Shown piece by piece: positions 23,528-33,304 of a DNA stretch of 64,000 bases. Made by a program: the position numbers and the translations under genes. Below the pieces are notes generated by a model. It was given only the letters and a program-made list of their open reading frames with translations, did no database searches and was not told where the DNA came from. The first letter of the stretch is position 1. Each line of letters begins with the position of its first letter. The stretch lies in contig NZ_CP142208.1 of assembly GCF_036865545.1 (NCBI RefSeq), positions 4,278,001 to 4,342,000 of the forward strand, in the 5' to 3' direction. This DNA is from Erwinia sp. E_sp_B01_1. Lineage in GTDB: Bacteria; Pseudomonadota; Gammaproteobacteria; Enterobacterales; Enterobacteriaceae.

Positions 23528-24661
23528 GTCGCATCCTCTCGATCTCCATCAACTTGCCCGGGATATTAAACAGTGGGGGCAGGAACTCGGCTTTCAGCAG
23601 GTCGGTATCTGTGATACCGATTTAACCCTGGAAGAGCCTCGTCTGCAGGCATGGCTGGACAATCAATACCATGGAGAGATGGAATGGATGGCGCGCCACG
23701 GTATGATGCGCGCCCGTCCCCATGAATTACTGCCCGGCACGCTGCGGGTGATCAGCGTACGCATGAATTACCTGCCCGCCAAAGCGGCCTTCGCCAGCAC
23801 CTTAAAAAATCCTCAGTTAGGCTATGTCAGCCGTTATGCTCTTGGCCGTGATTATCACAAAGTATTACGCAATCGCCTGAAAAAGCTCGGCGACATGATC
23901 CGTGAGCGTTGTTCTGAAACGCAATTCCGCCCTTTTGTCGACTCAGCGCCGGTACTGGAAAGACCGCTGGCAGCGAAGGCTGGCCTGGGCTGGACCGGTA
24001 AACACTCTTTGATCCTGAACCGTGAAGCTGGATCATGGTTTTTTCTGGGGGAGTTACTGATCGATCTTCCACTGCCGGTTGATAAACCGCAGGAAGAGCA
24101 GTGTGGACGTTGTGTCGCCTGTCTGACCATCTGCCCCACCGGCGCAATTGTAGAGCCATACAAAGTAGATGCCAGACGCTGTATCTCTTATCTGACCATC
24201 GAATTGGAGGGTGCAATTCCCGAGGAGTTCCGCCCGCTTATCGGCAACAGGATCTACGGCTGCGATGATTGTCAGCTGATCTGCCCCTGGAACCGCTATG
24301 GTCAGTTGACTGATGAAGAAGACTTCAGCCCGCGCGCGGTACTCCATGCCCCCCTCTCAGCGAGCTGTTTGGCTGGGATGAAGCCAAATTTCTACGGATA
24401 ACTGAGGGTTCAGCCATCCGACGAATCGGCCATCTCCGCTGGCTACGCAACATTGCAGTTGCCCTGGGCAATGCCCCCTGGTCTGAAGAGAATGTGGCCG
24501 CGCTAAACGCCCGTCAGGGAGAGAATGCCATGCTGGATGAGCATATCAGCTGGGCAATGACCAGACAGCTTGCAAAAAGAAGCGAAAATGCGATTGAAAT
24601 ACAGGGGCAGCAGAAAAGACTGGTGAGGGCAGTAGAAAAAGGATTACCACGCGATGCATAA
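23526..24661 (+). pseudogene. queG: epoxyqueuosine reductase QueG, interrupted by an apparent -1 frameshift
   Basis: Starts MSHPLDLHQLARDIKQWG at 23526. The cobalamin-binding domain and both [4Fe-4S] motifs are in frame (CGRCVACLTICPTGA and CDDCQLICPWNR). After VLHAP the frame reads LSASCLAGMKPNFYG and stops at 24401. One frame over it continues LSELFGWDEAKFLRITEG, SAIRRIGHLRWLRNIAVAL, and ends EKGLPRDA at 24661. The break is at six C (24349-24354); seven give LHAPPLSELF and 378 aa against 379 in E. coli. QueG reduces epoxyqueuosine to queuosine in tRNA, a B12-dependent step. The start shares its CATG with nnr. Confidence 0.9.
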
Positions 24662-24696
24662 ATGAACAAACAGCGCTTTTTTGCCCGTGAGAAAGG

Positions 24697-24945
24697 TTGT
24701 CCACATGCTGTGCATAAAATTAAAAAATTGTTGTCATTCAAGTGTCACAGAAAGCGCAAGCGATCAGGATAACATTTTGAAATATTAATATTTTCAATAA
24801 TAACAACAAGATACCAAAAAGACCTGAGATTTTTCGCAGTCTATGCAAAGCAGAAACGGATCCTGGGCTTGTGGATAACTCTGTTAAAGAACTTTTGAGG
24901 AGGGCGAATAAAACCATAGCGCATGAAACCCGGCGCTGTGGATAA
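24697..24945. promoter_or_regulatory. datA: cluster of DnaA boxes, likely datA locus
   Basis: Three exact DnaA boxes of the form TGTGNATAA lie here: TGTGCATAA at 24709-24717, and TGTGGATAA at 24870-24878 and 24937-24945. A one-mismatch box in the opposite orientation, TTGTCCACA, is at 24697-24705. The stretch has no gene and is AT-rich between the boxes. In E. coli the DnaA-titration and DnaA-ATP-hydrolysis locus datA lies in the same place, between queG and the tRNA-Gly genes. I could not find a clear IHF site (weak candidate around 24721-24733). Function is inferred from sequence and synteny. Confidence 0.75.
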
Positions 24946-24975
24946 AAAACCCTGAAAGTGAGAAAAATTATTATC

Positions 24976-25051
<76 letters not shown>

Positions 25052-25854
25052 CTGGATATTTCTGCCTGTACTCAACCACCTTAAAAAATCGCACTTGCTG
25101 TAAGTTGTTGATTTTAAAGGTTATATCGGTGAACTCATTCGACAGGGAGTTGATTATGGACTCTTCACTACAGGATCACAAGATCTTTTTCAGGATCCCG
25201 GAAGAAAGCCTGTCCTGAAACTCGGGAAAACAGTGACTTACCGGACAAACCGGGATCTCAGGTTCTAAGGCAGCCTTAACAGCAGAGTTTTATCTTTCCC
25301 GGCGATATTCTGAACTTAACCCCTTTGTCAGCACCAGAGTTAACCCGTCGTTTATACAAAAGCCAGTGGCTGACTGGATAGCCCTTTCAGGATAAACTCG
25401 AAATTGTGCGGACAACCTCTGAGTTAAAAAATGAAGCTCAGGAAATTTAATCTTAAGTTATCCCCTCATTCTTCCCGCCACGCGGCGAAACCTCTGAGTT
25501 AAACTTAATTAAGGGATTTATCCTTAACGTTTCAGAGGATCCTACCGATAATGTCTGATGACAGTACGCCAGGAGAAAGCCACTTAAGGTAAATGCTCTT
25601 AACCTGAATGACTTAAAAGAAAAGGGTGTGTCCAGAGAGCGATAGGCTTCCTTTAACCCAATAACGACCAGTTATTTTAAGCAAGACTGCCTGAATTTAA
25701 TTGCGTCAAAAGAAAATGAAGTGACAGCGTGCCCCTGCAATCTATAAGTTTTATTAAACCAGGGGCCGGTGTGGCAGGTGAATGAATAAGGCTATCACAG
25801 AAATATCGTAAGAAAATCTCGCCCTGTCAGGTTGTACAAAGGAGAATTAACGTC
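25052..25854. other. 800-bp gene-poor region between tRNA-Gly copy 1 and a winged-helix gene
   Basis: No convincing reading frame on either strand. The sequence is AT-rich with several GAGTTAA-like words; AACCTCTGAGTTAAA occurs exactly at 25414-25428 and again at 25489-25503. It contains the upstream region of the regulator gene. It forms the left part of the DNA that separates copy 1 from the rest of the tRNA-Gly array. Confidence 0.6.
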
Positions 25855-26307
25855 ATGGAAAACAACAGGAATTTCCGATACCGCATTAACAATGTTGTGG
25901 ATTTTCTTCCAGAACAAAACAAACTGATTTCTTGCGAGACAAAAAGGGAATACAGCATGTATGGCACTGCTTCTCGTTGTCTTGACCTTTTTATTACACA
26001 TTCTGACAATATTGTGACCCATAAACTTCTTTATGAAGCAGGCTGGGAAAATCAGGGGAAAGATGTTACCCCAAATACCCTTTATCAGACTATTTCTGAG
26101 CTGCGTAAACAGTTGAATAAAGCTGGTATTAAGCAGAATATCATTCAAACTTACCCGCGCAGGGGTTGGGGAATATTTGAGGGGACCGAGATTAAAAAGA
26201 TTCAGATATCCCCGCAAGAAAAAAATGAATTTCCAATCACGCCTGCAGAACCGCATCCCTTCATAAAACTCTACCGGAGACTCAGCCAATTCTTTCTTAA
26301 GAACTAG
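25855..26307 (+). CDS. CadC/OmpR-type winged-helix DNA-binding protein, no membrane segment
   Basis: 150 aa, AT-rich relative to its neighbours. AGGAG lies about 11 nt before the ATG. Residues about 8-105 form a trans_reg_C winged helix like that of CadC/ToxR: FLPEQNKLISC, CLDLFITHSDNIVTHKLLYE, TPNTLYQTISELRKQL and the closing TYPRRGWGIF. The remaining 45 residues are polar and contain no transmembrane helix or receiver domain, so unlike CadC it is a soluble stand-alone DNA binder. It is the only gene in the 1.6 kb between tRNA-Gly copies and is oriented against them. Targets are unknown. Base composition and position suggest acquisition. Confidence 0.8.
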   Translation: MENNRNFRYRINNVVDFLPEQNKLISCETKREYSMYGTASRCLDLFITHSDNIVTHKLLYEAGWENQGKDVTPNTLYQTISELRKQLNKAGIKQNIIQTYPRRGWGIFEGTEIKKIQISPQEKNEFPITPAEPHPFIKLYRRLSQFFLKN

Positions 26308-26495
26308 CGCATACACTCATGTCCCTGCAATGTCTGTGATATCTGCGTTGTCTGTGATGCCTGAGAGGAGTTTGCCGGCGAAACCTTCCGGGTCACCCGG
26401 CTTAGTGAAGGGCTAAAGGCTCTTCATATTCATCATACTTTGACAACCCGTGGAACAAATTGATCGAAGCATGGGCTCAGCTTGCCAGGAGGAAA
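26308..26495. other. short gene-free stretch after the winged-helix gene
   Basis: No reading frame of note. TGTCTGTGAT occurs twice (26331-26340 and 26349-26358). Leads into the 44-bp repeats. Confidence 0.4.
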
Positions 26496-26630
26496 GGCAC
26501 TAAGAACGGACCAGGAGCGCAAACTTGCTATAGGGGGCGGTAATAAGATCGGATCACGAGCGTAAAATTTTTACAGGGTAACGGCAGTAAGATCGGACCA
26601 CGAGCGTAAACTTTCTACAGGGGATGGCAC
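26496..26630. repeat. three imperfect tandem repeats of about 44 bp
   Basis: The core TAAGATCGGACCACGAGCGT recurs, with changes, at 26501 (TAAGAACGGACCAGGAGCGC), 26544 and 26588, each followed by AAA, a T-rich segment and TA(C/T)AGGG. Period is 43-44 bp. The repeats lie just downstream of the tRNA-Gly array in its direction of transcription and do not code for protein. Confidence 0.75.
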
Positions 26631-26689
26631 TACGAAAAGGGAGAGATTTGGGGTCTGATGGTACCAGGAGCATGCCTGGAACCAGAATC

Positions 26690-26765
<76 letters not shown>

Positions 26766-26797
26766 TTGGGTAACTGGTTTACTACGGTAAATCGATT

Positions 26798-26873
<76 letters not shown>

Positions 26874-26904
26874 TTGGGTACTGGTTTACTACGGTAAATC
26901 GATT

Positions 26905-26980
<76 letters not shown>

Positions 26981-27020
26981 TCTGCGTAACGAGTAAAAAG
27001 TCTCTCGGTACGGGGTGCGC

Positions 27021-27048
27021 ATTATACGAGAAATGAAATCTGCTGCAA
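27021..27048 (-). promoter_or_regulatory. tRNA-Gly operon promoter with GC-rich discriminator
   Basis: On the minus strand: TTGCAG (27043-27048), 16 bp, then a perfect TATAAT (27021-27026), followed by GCGCACCCCG. The GC-rich discriminator after the -10 is typical of stable-RNA promoters under stringent (ppGpp/DksA) control. It lies about 40 bp from copy 4. Confidence 0.85.
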
Positions 27049-27083
27049 GACTGTAGAGATAAAAACTTGCGGTTTCTTATCCG

Positions 27084-27124
27084 ACTGCTGATTAAATCGG
27101 CAAAATGACAATTTAATCAGCAGT
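27084..27124. repeat. perfect 14-bp inverted repeat between the tRNA-Gly promoter and orn
   Basis: ACTGCTGATTAAAT (27084-27097) and ATTTAATCAGCAGT (27111-27124) around a 13-nt loop (27098-27110). It lies about 90 bp beyond the orn stop and about 35 bp upstream of the tRNA -35. No U-tract. It could end the orn transcript or be an upstream protein site for the tRNA promoter. Confidence 0.7.
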
Positions 27125-27215
27125 TCAACGCCAGCAGGCCTGAGCCAGGTCATTTCATCAACGGCAACCGACCTCACAGCTCAACAACATTGACCGGACG
27201 CGCTTCGCTTAGCGC

Positions 27216-27761
27216 TTAAAGCTGGATGAAGTGCTCACGGTAATAAGCCAGTTCGGCTACGGATTCGCGAATATCATCCATCGCCTGATGAGTGCCCTGC
27301 TTTTTAAAGCCGGGTAAAATTCCGGGCTTCCAGCGGCGCGCCAGCTCTTTCAGGGTGCTGACATCCAGGTAACGATAGTGGAAGTAAGCTTCCAGTTCCG
27401 GCATGTATTTGAACAGGAAACGGCGATCCTGCCCGATACTGTTGCCGCAAATTGGCGAGCTGTTAGCGGGTACCCACTCTTTGAGGAACTCAATGGTAGC
27501 CAGTTCTGCCGCACGGTCGTCATACTGGCTGGCTTTCACCCGCTCCACCAGGCCGCTGTTGGTGTGCGTATTCACATTCCAGTCATCCATCAGCGCCAGC
27601 TGCGCATCACTTTGATGCACCGCAAACACCGGCCCTTCCGCCAGTATATTAAGATCGGCATCGGTCACCAGGGTGGCGATTTCGATAATACGATCCTGCT
27701 CCGGGTCCAGCCCGGTCATTTCAAGGTCAATCCAAATCAGGTTATTGGCATTTGCAGTCAT
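27216..27761 (-). CDS. orn: oligoribonuclease
   Basis: 181 aa, E. coli length. DEDDh exonuclease fold: Exo [13 protein letters not shown] (about residues 8-19), Exo [15 protein letters not shown], and Exo III with [14 protein letters not shown]. It degrades 2-5 nt RNAs and pGpG to mononucleotides in the cytoplasm and is essential in E. coli. It is divergent from rsgA, with 95 bp between the starts, as in other enterobacteria. Confidence 0.98.
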   Translation of the reverse strand: MTANANNLIWIDLEMTGLDPEQDRIIEIATLVTDADLNILAEGPVFAVHQSDAQLALMDDWNVNTHTNSGLVERVKASQYDDRAAELATIEFLKEWVPANSSPICGNSIGQDRRFLFKYMPELEAYFHYRYLDVSTLKELARRWKPGILPGFKKQGTHQAMDDIRESVAELAYYREHFIQL

Positions 27762-27856
27762 AGGGATTCTCGCCGTGGCTTATATCATCAAACATTAGGG
27801 TGTATCATAAACGTTTTGCCCTGTCAGGGCGAAGCCTGCCAACCGTGTGAGGAAGA

Positions 27857-28915
27857 GTGAGTAAAAACAAACTGTCCAAAGGTCAGCAACGTCGCGTCAG
27901 TGCCAATCACGACCGCCGTCTTAAACGAGCGGATAAGCCAGAACCCGACGACAGCCTGTTTGGCGATGTGCGTGATGGCATAGTGATCAGCCGTTTTGGT
28001 ATGCACGCCGATGTGGAAGATGCGGATGGTTCAGTGCACCGCTGTAATATCCGCCGTACCATTCGCTCACTGGTCACTGGTGACCGGGTGCGCTGGCGTC
28101 CGGGCGTGGAAGGCGGAGCAACCGTTAAAGGCATCGTCGAAGCTGTCCATGAGCGGACGTCGGTGCTGACTCGCCCGGATTTCTACGATGGCGTTAAGCC
28201 GATCGCCGCCAATATCAATCAGATTGTGGTGGTTTCCGCAATCCTGCCTGAGTTGTCGCTAAATATCATCGACCGTTATCTGGTTGCCTGTGAAACGCTG
28301 GACGTTGAACCTCTGCTGGTGCTCAACAAAACGGATTTGCTGGATGAGGAAGGCCGTAAGTTCGTTGACGAGCAGATGGATATCTATCGCAAAATTGGGT
28401 ACGGCGTGCTGATGGTTTCAAGCCATCAAAAAAACGGACTCGAAGAGCTCGAAACCGCCCTGACGGGTCGTATCAGTATTTTTGCCGGGCAATCTGGCGT
28501 CGGCAAATCCAGCTTACTCAACGCCCTGCTGGGGCTGGAACTCAGTGCGGGTGAAATCCTTACCAACGACGTCTCTGACGTTTCCGGGCTGGGACAACAC
28601 ACCACTACCGCTTCCCGTCTGTATCATTTCCCACACGGCGGTGATGTCATTGACTCCCCCGGCGTCCGGGAATTCGGTTTATGGCATCTTGAGCCGGAAC
28701 AAATCACCCGGGGATTTGTCGAATTCCGTGAGTTTTTAGGTTACTGCAAATTCCGCGATTGCAAACACGGTACCGATCCGGGGTGCGCAATCCGCGAAGC
28801 TGTTGAAAAGGGTGAAATCGATGAAGCACGCTTTGACAGCTACCACCGTATTCTGGACAGCATGTCTGATATGCAATTGAAAACACGGCGTAGTTTTTCA
28901 GAAAACAGTGACTGA
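27857..28915 (+). CDS. rsgA: RsgA, small-subunit assembly GTPase
   Basis: 352 aa (E. coli 350), GTG start. N-terminal OB fold, then a circularly permuted GTPase: G4 LNKTDLL precedes G1 [10 protein letters not shown] and G3 DSPGVREFG. The C-terminal zinc motif is [14 protein letters not shown]. It binds the nearly mature 30S subunit and releases RbfA. A 10-bp hairpin follows it, then psd. Confidence 0.97.
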   Translation: MSKNKLSKGQQRRVSANHDRRLKRADKPEPDDSLFGDVRDGIVISRFGMHADVEDADGSVHRCNIRRTIRSLVTGDRVRWRPGVEGGATVKGIVEAVHERTSVLTRPDFYDGVKPIAANINQIVVVSAILPELSLNIIDRYLVACETLDVEPLLVLNKTDLLDEEGRKFVDEQMDIYRKIGYGVLMVSSHQKNGLEELETALTGRISIFAGQSGVGKSSLLNALLGLELSAGEILTNDVSDVSGLGQHTTTASRLYHFPHGGDVIDSPGVREFGLWHLEPEQITRGFVEFREFLGYCKFRDCKHGTDPGCAIREAVEKGEIDEARFDSYHRILDSMSDMQLKTRRSFSENSD

Positions 28916-28920
28916 TATTG

Positions 28921-28945
28921 GCCTGCCCGGTCATCCCGGGCAGGC
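28921..28945 (+). terminator. hairpin between rsgA and psd
   Basis: GCCTGCCCGG (28921-28930) and CCGGGCAGGC (28936-28945), 10-bp stem, 5-nt loop, 5 bp after the rsgA stop. No U-run follows, so psd may still receive readthrough. Confidence 0.5.
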
Positions 28946-29022
28946 AACATAGCCTAATCACCAGGGCACTGTTACAATCCGCCCCCGTTTCTCTATTTGT
29001 CTGATCAAGCCAGGAGGCTACT

Positions 29023-29922
29023 GTGTTGGATCGTCTTAAACTCGGCCTGAATACTATATTGCCTAAAAAAGGCCTGACTGAACTGGCTGGCTGGGGCGCA
29101 GGCAAGCGCGCAGGCTGGTTGACCAAAGCTGTTATCGACACCTTCGTCTGGTTCTATAAAGTTGACATGAACGAGGCGCAGAAACCGGATACGGCGACCT
29201 ACCGCACTTTTAATGACTTTTTTGTTCGTCCATTAAAGGATGAAGCCCGCCCGATCGAAACCGATCCCAATCTGCTGGTATTGCCTGCCGATGGCGCAAT
29301 CAGTCAGTTGGGACATATTGAAGGCGACCAGATTTTTCAGGCTAAAGGCCATACTTACTCGTTGGAAGCGCTGCTCGCTGGCAACGCGGCCATGACAGAG
29401 ATGTTCCTTGATGGGGAGTTTGTCACCACTTACCTCGCTCCAAGGGATTATCACCGCGTCCATATGCCGTGTAATGGCATCCTGCGCGAGATGATTTATG
29501 TGCCGGGCGATCTCTACTCCGTTAACCCGCTGACCGCGCAGAACATCCCTAATCTGTTTGCCCGTAACGAGCGCGTGATTTGCCTGTTCGATACTGAATT
29601 TGGCCCTATGGCACAGATTCTGGTCGGTGCCACCATCGTAGGCAGCATCGAAACGGTCTGGGCCGGGACAATCACGCCACCACGCGAAGGCGTGATCAAA
29701 CGCTGGAGCTGGCCAGGTGCAGAGGAAGAAGGTTCCGTCGTGCTGCTCAAAGGCCAGGAAATGGGTCGTTTCAAGCTTGGTTCCACAGTGATCAACCTGT
29801 TTGCCAGGGACAGAGTCAAACTGGCAGAGAGCCTGACGCCAGAAACCAAAACGCGCCTGGGCCAGACGCTTGCCATTGCACTGCAGAAAACCAGTGCAGA
29901 AGAAGTTTTACACCACCCATAG
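29023..29922 (+). CDS. psd: phosphatidylserine decarboxylase proenzyme
   Basis: 299 aa. The self-cleavage site LGST places the pyruvoyl-forming Ser254, with Asp90 and His147 ([10 protein letters not shown]) completing the triad, at the same positions as in E. coli. Cleavage gives a beta chain (1-253) and a 46-residue alpha chain. It makes phosphatidylethanolamine at the inner membrane. The C-terminus is about 23 residues shorter than E. coli Psd, lacking the acidic tail; the active site is unaffected. mscM begins 9 bp downstream, a conserved pair. Confidence 0.97.
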   Translation: MLDRLKLGLNTILPKKGLTELAGWGAGKRAGWLTKAVIDTFVWFYKVDMNEAQKPDTATYRTFNDFFVRPLKDEARPIETDPNLLVLPADGAISQLGHIEGDQIFQAKGHTYSLEALLAGNAAMTEMFLDGEFVTTYLAPRDYHRVHMPCNGILREMIYVPGDLYSVNPLTAQNIPNLFARNERVICLFDTEFGPMAQILVGATIVGSIETVWAGTITPPREGVIKRWSWPGAEEEGSVVLLKGQEMGRFKLGSTVINLFARDRVKLAESLTPETKTRLGQTLAIALQKTSAEEVLHHP

Positions 29923-29931
29923 CAGATACGC

Positions 29932-32900
29932 ATGTTACGCCTGATTCTTACTGTTTTGTTAGGCTGGGTTCTTCTCCAGCCGCCCGCCTGGGCCGCCAGC
30001 GCACCCGACTCCGCACAAATCAAGCAGCAGCTTGATGAGGCGAAGTCAGACAAAAATACGCCGAATCAGGCGGAAACTGTGGATGCCCTGACGTCCACAC
30101 TGAACTGGCTGGATGAGAGGCAAAAATCTCTGGCCAATTCAGATGACTATCAGCAGGTGATTGACGGTTTCCCCAAACTCTCCCGCGATCTCCGCCAGCA
30201 GATCGTGGCGCTGGCCGATAATCCGAAAACCCCAGGCAATACCCTGACAGCTGCCGAGCTTGATCAGGAGATCCTGCAGGTCAGCAGTCAGCTACTGGAA
30301 GAAGGCCGTCTCGCTCAGCAGGAGCAGGATCGCGCCAGGGAGATTAGTGATTCTCTGGCGCAACTGCCACAGCAGCAGACGGAAGCTCGCCGGGCGTTAA
30401 ACGAGATTGAGCGCCGCCTGCAGGGACAACCCTCCGCCACCACGCCGTTAGCTCAGGCCCAGCTTGCTGCCCGCCAGGCCGAATCGGCGGCGCAAAAAGC
30501 CAAAGTTGACGAGCTGGAACTGGCGCAACTCTCGGCCAACAATCGCCAGGAGCTGGCGCGTATGCGCAGTGAGCTGCATCAGCGTAAAGCCTCCCAGCTT
30601 GATACTTATCTGCAGGATTTACGTAATCAGCTCAACAACCGCCGACAGCGTGAAGCAGAGCTGGCGCTGGAACGGACGGAACAACTGGCAGAAAACAGCG
30701 GTGATTTGCCAGAAAATATCAGTAAACAGTTTCGCGTTAACCGTGAACTCTCTAACGATCTGAACCAGCAGGCTCAGCGCATGGATCTGGTTGCCTCGCA
30801 GCAGCGCACGGCCACCAATCAGACAATTCAGGTTCGTCAGGCGTTGAGTACCATTCGCGAGCAGTCGCAATGGCTCGGCGTCTCCAACGTTCTGGGTGAA
30901 GCGTTGCGGGCACAAGTTGCCCGCCTGCCGGATATGCCTAAACCGCAGCAGCTTGATAATGAGATGGGCGAACTGCGCGTTCAGCGTCTGCATTATGAAG
31001 ATCTGATCGAGCGCCAGCAGCAACTGCGTCAGATCAAACAGGATGATGGCAGCCCACTGACAGCTGCGCAAAAACGTATTCTCGATGCGCAAATCAAAAC
31101 CCAGCGCGAACTGATTGGCTCGCTGCTCTCAGGCTGTGACAACCTGATTCTGGAAGTCACCAAACTGAAAGTGGCTAACGGTCAGCTGGAAGATGCACTG
31201 AACGAGGTGAAAGAAGCGACGCACCGTTATCTGTTCTGGACTGCGGACGTCAACGCCCTGAGCCTGAACTTCCCGTTCGATCTGGCGCGGGATCTTAAAA
31301 GTCTGCTGTCACTGGATACGCTGGGGCAGCTGGGTGGCGCGATGGTGATGATGTTCACCAGCAGGGAAACCGTCATTCCGATTATTGCTGCCGTGCTGCT
31401 GGTCGGCTTCAGTCTGAGTTCACGCCGCCACTACCGCGATTTCATGAGCCGTTCGGCCAGTAAAGTGGGCAAAGTCACGCAGGATCGCTTTGGTCTGACA
31501 ATGCGCACGGTATTCTGGTCAATTCTGGTTGCCCTGCCGCTACCGGTGCTGTGGATGGCGCTGGGTTATGGCCTGCAACATGCCTGGCCTTATCCCATTG
31601 CGGTAGCGATTGGCGATGGTGTGACCGCCACGGTGCCGTTGCTTTGGGCCTTTATGATCAGTGCGGCTTTTGCCCAATCGCAGGGGTTGTTCATCGTTCA
31701 CTTCCGTTGGCCACAGGCTCGTGTGGCCCGAGCTATGCGCTTCTATACGCTCTGTATCGGTCTGGTCGTGCCGCTGATCATGTTGCTGATAAGCTTTGAT
31801 AACCTTGATGACCGGCAGTTCTCCTCCACGCTGGGGCGGCTCTGTTTTATCCTGATTTGTGGGGCATTGAGCCTGGTTACCGTAAGCCTGAAGCGCGCGG
31901 GAATACCCTTGCACCTCGATAAAGAAGGCAATGGCGAAAACCTGATCAATACCCTGCTGTGGAATCTGATGATCTGCATTCCGCTGTTCGCGGCGCTGGC
32001 CTCGTGCATTGGCTATCTGGCTACTGCCCAGGCACTGCTGGCAAGGCTGGAAACCTCCGTAGCTATCTGGTTCCTGCTGCTGGTGATTTACCATATTATT
32101 CGCCGCTGGATGCTGATTCAGCGGCGGCGCATTGCTTTTGATCGGGCCCGAAACCGCCGCGCAGAAATTCTTGCTCAGCGCGCCAAAGGCGAAGAGGACG
32201 CTGTTGCTCCTCAGAGCAACTCCGACACGCTGGAAGTGGAAGAGCCGGTTATCGATCTGGATGCTATCAGCGCCCAGTCACTGCGGCTGGTTCGCTCGAT
32301 TCTGACGCTGATCGCCTTCATCTCGGTCATTGTTCTGTGGTCTGAAATTCATTCGGCGTTTGGTTTTTTGGAAAACATCCGGTTGTGGGATGCCAGCACC
32401 TCGGTACAGGGCGTAGAGAGTCTTCAACCCATCACCTTAGGGGCCGTGCTGATAGCCATTCTGGTCCTGATCATTACCACCCAACTGGTGCGTAATATGC
32501 CTGCCCTGCTGGAGCTGGCCCTGCTGCAACACCTGAATCTTACGCCCGGAACCGGTTATGCCATTACCACCCTGACCAAATACATTTTGATTCTGGTGGG
32601 CGGACTGGCCGGATTTTCAATGATTGGGGTCGACTGGTCAAAACTGCAATGGCTGGTCGCCGCATTGGGTGTAGGGCTGGGGTTTGGTTTGCAGGAAATC
32701 TTCGCCAACTTTATTTCTGGTCTGATTATTCTTTTTGAGAAGCCGATCCGCATTGGCGATACCGTGACGATCCGTGATTTGACCGGTAGCATCACCAAAA
32801 TCAATACACGCGCCACCACCATTACCGACTGGGACCGCAAAGAGATTATTGTCCCTAACAAGGCCTTTATCACCGAACAGTTTATCAACTGGTCGCTGTC

Positions 32901-33270
32901 GGATTCGGTTACCCGCGTGGTGCTGACGATCCCGGCGTCTGCTGAAGCAAACAGTGAAGAGGTGACTAATGTGCTGCTGACGGCGGCGAAACGCTGCCAG
33001 TACGTGCTGGAAACCCCGCCGCCGGAAGCCTATCTGGTTGACCTGCAACAGGGTATTCAGCTGTTTGAGTTGCGTATTCATGCTGCAGAGATGGGGCACC
33101 GCATGCCACTGCGGCATGAGTTACATCAGCTGATTCTGCGGGGATATCAGGAACACGGGCTGGAGATGCCTTTCCCACCGTTCCAGGTGCGAATGGAGAC
33201 TATCGGGCGTAAAACGCCGACCCAGAATGGCGCCCCGGCGGCAAGAACTTACAAAGCGGGTGGGTTGTAA
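29932..33270 (+). CDS. mscM: MscM, miniconductance mechanosensitive channel (MscK/YjeP family)
   Basis: 1112 aa (E. coli YjeP 1107). A signal peptide ends near residue 22 (PAWAAS). A long periplasmic Gln/Glu-rich coiled-coil region (about 25-430) follows, then about eleven membrane segments and a C-terminal MscS domain with GVGLGFGLQEIFANFISG as the pore-lining helix and PIRIGDTVTI in the beta domain. It opens under membrane tension to release solutes. It shares a transcript with psd. A hairpin lies between it and the convergent epmA. Confidence 0.96.
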   Translation: MLRLILTVLLGWVLLQPPAWAASAPDSAQIKQQLDEAKSDKNTPNQAETVDALTSTLNWLDERQKSLANSDDYQQVIDGFPKLSRDLRQQIVALADNPKTPGNTLTAAELDQEILQVSSQLLEEGRLAQQEQDRAREISDSLAQLPQQQTEARRALNEIERRLQGQPSATTPLAQAQLAARQAESAAQKAKVDELELAQLSANNRQELARMRSELHQRKASQLDTYLQDLRNQLNNRRQREAELALERTEQLAENSGDLPENISKQFRVNRELSNDLNQQAQRMDLVASQQRTATNQTIQVRQALSTIREQSQWLGVSNVLGEALRAQVARLPDMPKPQQLDNEMGELRVQRLHYEDLIERQQQLRQIKQDDGSPLTAAQKRILDAQIKTQRELIGSLLSGCDNLILEVTKLKVANGQLEDALNEVKEATHRYLFWTADVNALSLNFPFDLARDLKSLLSLDTLGQLGGAMVMMFTSRETVIPIIAAVLLVGFSLSSRRHYRDFMSRSASKVGKVTQDRFGLTMRTVFWSILVALPLPVLWMALGYGLQHAWPYPIAVAIGDGVTATVPLLWAFMISAAFAQSQGLFIVHFRWPQARVARAMRFYTLCIGLVVPLIMLLISFDNLDDRQFSSTLGRLCFILICGALSLVTVSLKRAGIPLHLDKEGNGENLINTLLWNLMICIPLFAALASCIGYLATAQALLARLETSVAIWFLLLVIYHIIRRWMLIQRRRIAFDRARNRRAEILAQRAKGEEDAVAPQSNSDTLEVEEPVIDLDAISAQSLRLVRSILTLIAFISVIVLWSEIHSAFGFLENIRLWDASTSVQGVESLQPITLGAVLIAILVLIITTQLVRNMPALLELALLQHLNLTPGTGYAITTLTKYILILVGGLAGFSMIGVDWSKLQWLVAALGVGLGFGLQEIFANFISGLIILFEKPIRIGDTVTIRDLTGSITKINTRATTITDWDRKEIIVPNKAFITEQFINWSLSDSVTRVVLTIPASAEANSEEVTNVLLTAAKRCQYVLETPPPEAYLVDLQQGIQLFELRIHAAEMGHRMPLRHELHQLILRGYQEHGLEMPFPPFQVRMETIGRKTPTQNGAPAARTYKAGGL

Positions 33271-33277
33271 TATCAAA

Positions 33278-33298
33278 GGGGCGGCGTGATGCCGCCCC
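33278..33298. terminator. hairpin between convergent mscM and epmA
   Basis: GGGGCGGC (33278-33285), loop GTGAT, GCCGCCCC (33291-33298). It lies 8 bp after mscM and 7 bp after the end of epmA. No U-tract on either side. Confidence 0.45.
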
Positions 33299-33304
33299 GG
33301 CAAA

